DNA of 10,803 bases, from NCBI GenBank assembly GCA_029977605.1, contig JAPOKN010000033.1, positions 1 through 10,803 of the forward strand, in the 5' to 3' direction. The number at the start of each line of letters is the position of its first letter. Positions within the stretch are counted from its first letter, which is position 1. Made by a program: the position numbers and the translations under genes. This DNA is from Methanobacteriota archaeon. Its GTDB lineage: Archaea; Thermoplasmatota; Poseidoniia; MGIII; CG-Epi1. Shown one piece after another: positions 5,168 through 10,803 of this stretch. The notes below the pieces were generated by a model. The model did no database searches. It was not told where the DNA came from and was given only the letters and a program-made list of their open reading frames with translations.

Positions 5168-7095
5168 GACATTTTCTTTAACCAGTTTTTCCCAGGCTTC
5201 CATTCGGTAAACATGGTTGTCAACATTCCTACTATTGTCAGCAAAGATCCAATCCATACAAGAATGATTCCAGGAATATCTCTAACAGTAATTACAGCAC
5301 GACTACTTTCGTTTTCATTTCCTGGTGTCGCACCATTCAAAGTAATGTAGAGATCTCTATCAAGGTCATGCCTCAGATAAATTTGAGTTGTTTCTTGATT
5401 AGTTCCACTTTCAATTTTCTTTGATATTTTATCTTCAAGTACAAGCTCTCCTGAATTCTTGTTCTCTAAAGTGATATACGCAATTAGTTCTATTTCATTT
5501 TCCAGTGGATTCATTTCAATGTCTTTCAATTCAATAATATATTTACCTACGATTCTTCGATCTCCTTCCTCTAAGTTCACAGTATTTTCTTCATCTAAAC
5601 CATAGGATAAACAGTAACCTACTATAATTAGCATGAATCCTAAATGGGCAGTGTATGGACCCCATGCTCGCAGCATTCCCAGTAGTTTCTTTTTTCTATG
5701 ATGATTCATATATTTAAAAATGGAGAATCCACAAATTACTGCCCAAGGGATCATCGCTCCAACCATCCAAGCCTTTCCATCGGAAATTATAGCATAAGCC
5801 AAGCTAAATACAAGCCCTAATACTGCAACTACCAATACATTTTTCATTTCGTAAAATGGTCTTAAGGTATGGATTGTAAAAATAGCTGCAAGTAATACTA
5901 CAAATGGTGCCAATCTGATTTCAAAGACTTCTGGAGCCATATATCCCTTACTTCTCACAAGTAATAGGACTAATGTGACTGTCAAAATCAGTAGTTGAGT
6001 GTAAATGGCAGCAAAGAAAACATTTTCTTCATTAAGTACATCATTTAAATTCTTCAAAGGTTTACTTTCTTTCTCTTCAAGCATTTTATACTTTTGAATT
6101 ACCAAATATAATGTTAAAATAATTGACAGAATCATCATTATGAAGAATCCTCTCACTGAAATGTCCTCTTCTAATACAAACCAAAATCGTGACAAAGTAC
6201 CTCCAGTTTCCTCAACTATAAATGCATGAACAGAAGACCATATTCCACCCCTTGTAACAAATGATTCCAGAAGTACTAAAATGAATGTTAGCATTGCAAG
6301 TAAAGGCCCTAAAATTACATAATCATCTCTTCTTCTAGACATAACTGAAGTATGAAGCAGAGTAGTCATAGCTAACCAAGGTAAAAGTCCTGCAGTTTCA
6401 ACAGGATCCCATGCCCAATATCCGCCCCATCCTAAAGTAACATAAGCCCAATAACCACCTAATATGAGAGCTAAGCTCATTCCTATCCATGACGCCCTCC
6501 CCCATCTTTTTACTGATTCATTCCAATTCTTTTCACCAGTTAGTAAATAAGCCATACCTGCAGCATATATTAGTACGACCATTCCATATGAAATGAATAC
6601 TATTGGAGGATGAATTATCATGAATGGAGATAGCAATAATGGATTCAATCCGTTGCCTTCAAGGGGCACTATTTCATTTGTTCGAAAAGGGTTAATGTAA
6701 AGCTGAATTATGGAAAGGGCTAATATTAGAAAACAACATACGATAGTTGTAAGTTCTTTTTGCCTATCTTGATGAGAATTAAACCTTCTTTCCATAATCA
6801 TGAAAAGAGATGCACTCCACGTCCATATCAACAAAGTTCCGTCTCGTCCAGCCCATAAACCAGATAATTTGTAGAACAGGCTTAAGTTTTCGGCGGAATA
6901 GTCTGAGACGTACTTGTATTCCAAATTTGTGGTATAGAAAAAGTAAACTAGCATGCTAAGAGAGATTGTCTGTACTCCTAGCAAAGACAGCAATGAGACG
7001 TTAAGATATTCGAGTTTTTTCCTTGTCTGAAGTATGTAGATCGATGTTATTGCCAGCAGAGGGGCACAATAGATTAATAACTCACCGATATTCAT
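5146..7095 (-). CDS. ccmF: Cytochrome c maturation protein CcmF (haem lyase subunit)
   Basis: This polytopic membrane protein takes haem from holo-CcmE and helps attach it to CxxCH sites of c-type cytochromes on the outer face of the membrane. It has 649 aa, full length for CcmF, with about 14-15 hydrophobic helices. The WWD signature is at about 216-240 (WAYVTLGWGGYWAWDPVE...PW). Four histidines match the known haem ligands: H162 (HPPIVF), H248 (LLHTS), H290 (SSVHAF) and H484 (YTAHLG). A soluble loop at about 500-610 is rich in Glu/Lys, followed by a last helix and a basic tail. The ATG overlaps the stop of the upstream gene as ATGA (7092-7095). The last codons and stop lie in the SRP RNA 3' end; the LKKMSKK tail is partly coded by the complement of the T run. 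No ccmE, ccmC or ccmH is in the window. Confidence 0.95.
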   Translation of the reverse strand: MNIGELLIYCAPLLAITSIYILQTRKKLEYLNVSLLSLLGVQTISLSMLVYFFYTTNLEYKYVSDYSAENLSLFYKLSGLWAGRDGTLLIWTWSASLFMIMERRFNSHQDRQKELTTIVCCFLILALSIIQLYINPFRTNEIVPLEGNGLNPLLLSPFMIIHPPIVFISYGMVVLIYAAGMAYLLTGEKNWNESVKRWGRASWIGMSLALILGGYWAYVTLGWGGYWAWDPVETAGLLPWLAMTTLLHTSVMSRRRDDYVILGPLLAMLTFILVLLESFVTRGGIWSSVHAFIVEETGGTLSRFWFVLEEDISVRGFFIMMILSIILTLYLVIQKYKMLEEKESKPLKNLNDVLNEENVFFAAIYTQLLILTVTLVLLLVRSKGYMAPEVFEIRLAPFVVLLAAIFTIHTLRPFYEMKNVLVVAVLGLVFSLAYAIISDGKAWMVGAMIPWAVICGFSIFKYMNHHRKKKLLGMLRAWGPYTAHLGFMLIIVGYCLSYGLDEENTVNLEEGDRRIVGKYIIELKDIEMNPLENEIELIAYITLENKNSGELVLEDKISKKIESGTNQETTQIYLRHDLDRDLYITLNGATPGNENESSRAVITVRDIPGIILVWIGSLLTIVGMLTTMFTEWKPGKNWLKKMSKKVPDH

Positions 7096-7586
7096 CTTTT
7101 TAATGCAAAATATATGAAACCTAAAGCTATTACTATAGCATAAGTCCAGTATTCTCTGAATAATCCTTCACGCGCACCATCAGATTCTTCTTCAATTTTC
7201 ATATTTACTTTAAAATAATAAGAATCACCCATTTTTTCTACTTCCATTCCTTCGTAATAGCCATACTCACTTGCAGGTATTTTTTCTGTAGAATTATCTT
7301 GTTTCTCTAATTCATATTTATACCCTGGAAAATCATTAGATTTTACCTGGTAATCAAACTGAAATCTACCGTTCTGGCTTTCATTTCGAGTCATTTTTTG
7401 AGGTTTGTAACAAGTGTGTGGTTCCTCAAGAGTGCAAACATAAAAAGTAACACTTTCAACATCTTCATCAACGTCAATCCAAGCTGTAAATGTAGTTCCT
7501 TCACTTACTTCTTGAGGCGTGTGTGCCATTTCAGCAGCAGCGCTTGGAATTAACAGGGCGAATAAAATCATTATTAATTTTTTCAT
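7092..7586 (-). CDS. Membrane-anchored extracytoplasmic protein of unknown function, next to ccmF
   Basis: This 164-aa protein has an N-terminal signal peptide (MKKLIMILFALLIPSAAA, cleavage near A18 or A21), an outer domain of about 120 residues, and a C-terminal helix (WTYAIVIALGFIYFA) ending in KR. Alternating strand-like segments (TTFTAWIDVD, VESVTFYV, FQFDYQVK, YYFKVNMKI) suggest an Ig-like beta sandwich. C51 and C59 (CX7C) are its only cysteines and could form a disulphide. A strong AAGGAG (7601-7596) lies 9 nt before the ATG. ATGA coupling to ccmF suggests a role in cytochrome c maturation. Signal peptide, outer domain and C-terminal anchor resemble the layout of CcmH-type proteins, but the CcmH motif LRCxxC is absent. 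I do not recognise the family. Confidence 0.8.
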   Translation of the reverse strand: MKKLIMILFALLIPSAAAEMAHTPQEVSEGTTFTAWIDVDEDVESVTFYVCTLEEPHTCYKPQKMTRNESQNGRFQFDYQVKSNDFPGYKYELEKQDNSTEKIPASEYGYYEGMEVEKMGDSYYFKVNMKIEEESDGAREGLFREYWTYAIVIALGFIYFALKR

Positions 7587-7615
7587 ACTAGATATCTCCT
7601 TTGTAGTGTTATATT

Positions 7616-7813
7616 TTAAGTTTTTTCATCTTTTTTGTTGTATCTGATCCAGCCTATTGAGAAACATGCTATTGAAAAAAGAAGAAATAAAGGATACATT
7701 GCATCCATCCATATTCCAGTTTTTTCAACACCACCTACGATTGTTATAATTGCACATAGAAAGCATATACTTCCAAAAATGAAATAAGATTTATAATCTT
7801 TCTCAAAATCCAT
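7616..7813 (-). CDS. Small membrane protein with two helices, unknown function
   Basis: This 65-aa protein has hydrophobic segments at about 10-28 (YFIFGSICFLCAIITIVGG) and 37-56 (AMYPLFLLFSIACFSIGWI), joined by a short loop, and ends in a basic YNKKDEK tail. The positive tail and charged N-terminus suggest a hairpin with both ends inside the cell. It precedes the 164-aa gene by 29 nt, with that gene's Shine-Dalgarno in the gap, so it is probably the first gene of the ccmF operon. It has two helices, unlike CcmD, which has one, and shows no ccm motif. The ATG lies about 25 nt from a TATA-like AATATAAC on the minus strand, consistent with a leaderless mRNA. Its small size leaves some doubt, but the clear membrane pattern and operon position favour a real gene. 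Confidence 0.7.
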   Translation of the reverse strand: MDFEKDYKSYFIFGSICFLCAIITIVGGVEKTGIWMDAMYPLFLLFSIACFSIGWIRYNKKDEKT

Positions 7814-7831
7814 ACCGTAATTACATTAAAG

Positions 7832-7845
7832 GGTTATATTATACT
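7832..7845 (-). promoter_or_regulatory. TATA-like element for the ccmF operon
   Basis: On the minus strand the sequence reads AGTATAATATAACC, a good archaeal TATA-type element centred near 7838. That is about 25 nt from the ATG at 7813, the distance expected for transcription starting at the start codon. It lies in the 38-bp gap shared with the divergent coaD gene. Confidence 0.45.
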
Positions 7846-7851
7846 TGACTT

Positions 7852-8316
7852 GTGAAAAAATACAGTAAAGTGTGTTTGGGAGGAACTTTCGACAAGATGC
7901 ACTTAGGTCATGAATCTCTGCTCAGGACTGCATTTAGCTTATCAGAGGAAATAATAATTGGCTTAACTTCAGACGTAAGAGCGAAAATTAACAGAAGTGA
8001 AGAATGTATTACTCCTTACTCAGAACGTTTTGAATCACTAAATAATTTTGTATCAAGTAATTTCAAAGGCAATTATTCTATTCTTGAACTTAATGATAAC
8101 TGGGGTCCCGGAGTTTTTGATGAAAGCTTGAATGCGATAATTGTATCAGAAGAAACTGAGAAAGTAGCAATAGAGTTGAATGTTAACCGTAAGTTAAAAG
8201 GTTTGAAAGAATTAGAAATAGTAGTTATTCCCTTAGTCTTAGCAAATGATGGGAGAAGAATTAGCAGCACTCGTATTCGTAATAAAGAAATTAATGTCGA
8301 AGGTAGTAAGGCTTAA
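7852..8316 (+). CDS. coaD: Phosphopantetheine adenylyltransferase, archaeal type
   Basis: This enzyme adenylates 4'-phosphopantetheine with ATP to form dephospho-CoA (EC 2.7.7.3), the penultimate step of CoA synthesis. At 154 aa it matches the archaeal (COG1019-like) form. GGTFDKMHLGH (10-20) is the ATP-binding HxGH motif, TSDVRAKINR (39-48) follows the second strand, VSEET (98-102) lies in the substrate region, and RRISSTRIR (135-143) is the SSTxIR signature. A GTG start at 7852 is needed, because the next in-frame ATG falls inside the ATP motif. No Shine-Dalgarno precedes it, so a leaderless mRNA is likely. The gene is divergent from the ccmF operon with a 38-bp gap. Its downstream neighbour is 55 bp away and has its own possible promoter. 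Confidence 0.93.
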   Translation: MKKYSKVCLGGTFDKMHLGHESLLRTAFSLSEEIIIGLTSDVRAKINRSEECITPYSERFESLNNFVSSNFKGNYSILELNDNWGPGVFDESLNAIIVSEETEKVAIELNVNRKLKGLKELEIVVIPLVLANDGRRISSTRIRNKEINVEGSKA

Positions 8317-8366
8317 TTTTATAGGCCGTCTCTAGATGCAACGCCATCTTAATATTTGTTAGAGGT
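8317..8366 (+). promoter_or_regulatory. Promoter and Shine-Dalgarno for the UPF0147 gene
   Basis: TTTTATA at 8317-8323, right after the coaD stop, is a TATA-like element that would place transcription start near 8346 and give a 26-nt leader. The leader carries AGAGGT (8361-8366), a good Shine-Dalgarno, 5 nt before the ATG. A second AT-rich element, TTAATATT (8349-8356), is too close to the ATG to serve. Confidence 0.4.
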
Positions 8367-8371
8367 AAATT

Positions 8372-8650
8372 ATGGTAGAGGAACTCATTTCAACATTGTC
8401 TAAGGAAATTAGAACTAGCATAACTGAAGATACATCAGTTCCAAGAAATGTTAGAACTAATGTGGTAACAGGTCTAGAGACTTATTTATTAAATGAAAAA
8501 GATGATCTTGATTTACGAATTTACTCTACAATTTCTGTACTCGAGGAACAAATTAATGACAGTAACATTCCTCAGCATGCCAGAACTAGACTTTTTGAAT
8601 TTATTAGAGACCTTGAAGAAATAGTTAGCAAGTGGCAAAATAAAGCGTAA
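8372..8650 (+). CDS. UPF0147 family protein
   Basis: This 92-aa, all-helical, probably soluble protein belongs to the archaeal UPF0147 family, whose function is not known to me. The family pattern shows as two similar halves. The first has ITEDTSVPRNVRTNVVTGLETYLLNEKDDLDLRI (17-50) and the second INDSNIPQHARTRLFEFIRDLEEI (61-84). Each has a D-x-S/T-x-x-P-x-x-x-R core (DTSVPRNVR, DSNIPQHAR) followed by an amphipathic helix. This internal symmetry is typical of the family. Members are short (about 80-95 aa) and widely kept in Archaea, which suggests a housekeeping role. It has a clear Shine-Dalgarno, unlike many neighbours. It follows coaD on the same strand and could be partly co-transcribed. 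Confidence 0.88.
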   Translation: MVEELISTLSKEIRTSITEDTSVPRNVRTNVVTGLETYLLNEKDDLDLRIYSTISVLEEQINDSNIPQHARTRLFEFIRDLEEIVSKWQNKA

Positions 8651-8662
8651 CATTTCATTAAG

Positions 8663-8677
8663 TCACATTTTTTGTGA
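8663..8677 (+). terminator. Small T-loop hairpin after the UPF0147 gene
   Basis: TCACA (8663-8667) and TGTGA (8673-8677) are perfect 5-bp arms around TTTTT. The run of six T (8668-8673) could itself act as an archaeal termination signal. It falls between the UPF0147 stop and the promoter of the next gene. Confidence 0.35.
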
Positions 8678-8686
8678 GGGGATACC

Positions 8687-8695
8687 TATTTATTA
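8687..8695 (+). promoter_or_regulatory. TATA box for the large secreted protein gene
   Basis: TATTTATTA is a fair archaeal TATA element centred 26 bp before the GTG at 8717, so transcription should start at or next to the start codon. The 8651-8716 gap contains no Shine-Dalgarno, in agreement with a leaderless mRNA. Confidence 0.5.
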
Positions 8696-8716
8696 CCTAA
8701 CATCAGTCAATAAAAT

Positions 8717-10803
8717 GTGAATGTAAGACAATTTGCTTCCGTTGCCTTGGTATTTTTGTTTCTTGGAACCATTTTATTTTGGAATCCTGTTGTAGCTGAG
8801 GAAGTAGTTGGACAGGAGAAAGATATCAATCTTTATTTGTATAGTGAAAATGGAGTAGGTAAACTTCACACGAGAGAATCTGGAGGGCATGGGGATGCAG
8901 AATCAGTCAATATTCCTGTAGGAAGTAGTTATTTCTTTGCACTAAATTTTAGTCTGCAGTCAAACTTAGAATCTAAATCTTACAGGACAGATGTAGGTTT
9001 TCATATATACCTATACGCTAATTCAGCTAATTTCAATACAGGCCATTTGAATATTTATGTTAGAGACGGTACCACCATGACTGGAGGTGAATTATTAGCA
9101 ACTGGAGGTATGGATATTCCTTCAGTATTACAAGGTAACAATGAGGGCCATGTTGATGTATTTTGGGAAGATGATTATGGTCCAACTCATCAGTTTGATG
9201 TTGAGCATTTCATAGTACTTGAATTAGAAAATGATGGAGATAATGCGATAAATTTGGAATTAGATACTGGTAAGGATGGAGATTCACCTTCAAGACTAAT
9301 TACAACTACAAATCCAGTTACAGATATTGAAATAGTTACTGAATCTTATAATTTGGAAACCTCAGACCTAGATGATTTAATATCTTCCGATAATTTCCAG
9401 CCAAATCTTCCAGTTGATTTTTCGAAAGTTTTTGTTTCAGCACAAGCGTTGAATGCTTTTGGAACTTATGACATTACAGAATTTAGAGTTACTGTTTTTG
9501 ATTCGGACGATAATGAACTGTTTGTTGATACTGCAGATATAGATGAACCTGATGATAATAGTGGAACTAATGAGTTTGAGGAACTGGTATGGAATTATAA
9601 CGATCCTGCAGAGCCTTCTGAAAATCATAATGGTAAAGGAATTTATGCAGTTAGAGTTGCAGCCGTAGATCAGCAGGGGAATGAATTTTATGTTGATAAA
9701 TCGATTCAGATGGATGCATATGGTGTTTACTTGAACACGCCTGAAACTCAACAAAGTGTGGCAGTCGGCGGAGATGTTTCTTACCAGATATTAGTAAGAA
9801 ATTCAGGTGATGAAAATGATAAATTTACAATTGAACCAAGTGAAACCTCAGATAACTGGGTTGTTAGTCCTCAAACTTGGACAAGTAATACATTATCTCC
9901 AGGGGACGAGCAATCTATTACATTTACAGTATCTGCAGCCGATTCTACCGAAATGGTAGGTAAAAATACAATCGTTGTGTTTACAGGTCGCTCAGAGAAT
10001 TCTGTTACACCAGTTAATTTTGATTTGGAAACAAAAACTTCAGTTGGTGCAGCTTATGAAGTATCTATGTATTTTGATGATCCAAATTCAGGGCAAGCTG
10101 TAACAAGCTTGAGTACTAATGGAGTTGCAGGAGATTGGAATCAGTATCAATTAAGTATAGCAAATCAAGGTCAAGCCACAGATTCAGTTCAATTAATTTC
10201 ACAGGAAGTTCCAGCGGATTGGGAAATTAAATTTGAATATAATGATTTAAATGATGGAACCATAATAGTCTCTGACATTCCAAGGCTCGGTGATGGATAT
10301 AATGTAGCAAATGTTACTGTTTGGGCCAAACCTGCACAAGGTGGCGACATAGATACAGCTTCAATTAAATTAATAGGAATTTCACAAGGTAACACTACCA
10401 AGAGCGACGCGGCAACCTTGGTTTTAACACGTTCATTCGGTTTATCCTTATCTTTAGTTCCACAAAGTAGTTCAGGTATATTTATTAACAAGGAAGCAGG
10501 ACAGCAATTTGAAGTAGATTTATTACTTGAATCTGCAGTAGAAGGAGATCATACAATTCAGCTTTACATGGGAGATAACTTCCCTGATGGTTGGAGCCAT
10601 TCCTTTAAGGAAAATGGAGCAACCGTTACCGAAGTTTCGATAAGTGGAGGAGATAGTAAATCGTTAGATTTATTCATAACTGTGGGTAGTCAGGCAGTTT
10701 ACAAAGAAGATGGAGATGTTTTCGATGCCTATGCCCAGGATATCTCTGATTCCAGTGTTGTAGCAAAAAAGCAGTTAACTGTAATTTTGGCATATAGTGG
10801 CGG
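8717..10803 (+). CDS. Large secreted or surface protein with Ig-like/NEW3-type beta domains (3' partial)
   Basis: A single frame is open from GTG 8717 to the right edge (695 codons plus two bases). An in-frame TAA at 8711-8713 fixes the start region, and the TATA spacing supports GTG 8717. The protein begins with a signal peptide: R4, a hydrophobic core at 6-21, and a probable cut after VVA (27). The mature part is acidic, low in Lys/Arg and has almost no cysteine, typical of exported archaeal proteins. An N-terminal domain (about 28-200) is followed by an Ig-like segment (about 238-333). At least two NEW3/CARDB-like units follow: 336-440 (LVRNSGDENDKFTIEP, then NWVVSPQTW and LSPGDEQSITFTV) and 446-560 (LSIANQGQATDSVQL, VPADWEIKF). 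A third starts near 575. Such repeats occur in surface proteins and large peptidases. No catalytic motif is visible, so a specific function cannot be given. Confidence 0.9.
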   Translation, partial: MNVRQFASVALVFLFLGTILFWNPVVAEEVVGQEKDINLYLYSENGVGKLHTRESGGHGDAESVNIPVGSSYFFALNFSLQSNLESKSYRTDVGFHIYLYANSANFNTGHLNIYVRDGTTMTGGELLATGGMDIPSVLQGNNEGHVDVFWEDDYGPTHQFDVEHFIVLELENDGDNAINLELDTGKDGDSPSRLITTTNPVTDIEIVTESYNLETSDLDDLISSDNFQPNLPVDFSKVFVSAQALNAFGTYDITEFRVTVFDSDDNELFVDTADIDEPDDNSGTNEFEELVWNYNDPAEPSENHNGKGIYAVRVAAVDQQGNEFYVDKSIQMDAYGVYLNTPETQQSVAVGGDVSYQILVRNSGDENDKFTIEPSETSDNWVVSPQTWTSNTLSPGDEQSITFTVSAADSTEMVGKNTIVVFTGRSENSVTPVNFDLETKTSVGAAYEVSMYFDDPNSGQAVTSLSTNGVAGDWNQYQLSIANQGQATDSVQLISQEVPADWEIKFEYNDLNDGTIIVSDIPRLGDGYNVANVTVWAKPAQGGDIDTASIKLIGISQGNTTKSDAATLVLTRSFGLSLSLVPQSSSGIFINKEAGQQFEVDLLLESAVEGDHTIQLYMGDNFPDGWSHSFKENGATVTEVSISGGDSKSLDLFITVGSQAVYKEDGDVFDAYAQDISDSSVVAKKQLTVILAYSG

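Noticed and set aside
5075..5257. Minus-strand open frame of 60 codons
   Set aside because: It overlaps the SRP RNA and the end of ccmF in another frame, with no supporting signal.
7092..7586. 164-aa protein as CcmH or CcmE
   Set aside because: The CcmH LRCxxC motif and the CcmE HxxxY haem site are absent; only the overall layout is CcmH-like.
8073..8270. Minus-strand open frame inside coaD
   Set aside because: It is antisense to a recognised enzyme and has no motif.
9437..10491. Minus-strand open frames at 9437-9754 and 10189-10491
   Set aside because: They are antisense to the long secreted-protein gene, whose plus-strand frame is open throughout and has coherent domains.
1..10803. Mobile element, defence island or prophage
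   Set aside because: No transposase, integrase, terminal repeats, toxin-antitoxin pair or phage gene was found; gene content is mainly housekeeping.

Overview
The window looks like a piece of an AT-rich archaeal chromosome. Three things point to Archaea. There is a complete archaeal-type SRP (7S) RNA, with a GGAG-capped helix 6 and the conserved helix 8. Several genes are archaeal families: archaeal-type NMN adenylyltransferase, archaeal-type phosphopantetheine adenylyltransferase, and a UPF0147 protein. Several starts have a TATA-like element about 25 bp upstream and little or no leader. A CcmF haem-handling protein, a HutI and a long NEW3/CARDB-like secreted protein would suit a marine euryarchaeon of the Thermoplasmatota (Marine Group II or III). 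That lineage call is an inference, not something the window proves.

Layout, left to right. (1) 1-212: 3' end of an unidentified gene ending in an Ala/Val/Pro/Glu/Gln decapeptide repeat. (2) 276-839: an hsp20 small heat-shock protein gene with a strong TATA box and a three-copy 8-bp repeat in its promoter. (3) 862-2603, minus strand: serS and nadM in a tight operon with an ATGA overlap, convergent with hsp20. (4) 2654-4829, plus strand: hutI overlapping by 8 nt a gene for a 325-aa uncharacterised protein; hutI and serS diverge from a short gap holding an inverted repeat almost equidistant from both starts. (5) about 4857-5163: the SRP RNA gene, ending in a hairpin and T run. (6) 5146-7813, minus strand: ccmF, a 164-aa membrane-anchored extracytoplasmic protein and a 65-aa two-helix membrane protein, probably one operon; the ccmF stop codon lies inside the 3' end of the SRP RNA. 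(7) 7852-8650, plus strand: coaD and a UPF0147 gene. (8) 8717 to the right edge: an open-ended gene for a secreted, acidic, beta-rich protein of at least 695 residues.

Most genes are informational or cofactor housekeeping: serine tRNA charging, NAD and CoA synthesis, protein targeting, chaperone. The ccm cluster implies c-type cytochrome maturation and hence respiration. HutI implies histidine breakdown, but no other hut gene is in view. No mobile element, CRISPR array, tRNA or defence system was found. The least understood parts are the 325-aa protein behind hutI, the two small membrane proteins behind ccmF, the hsp20 promoter repeats and the symmetric serS/hutI promoter.
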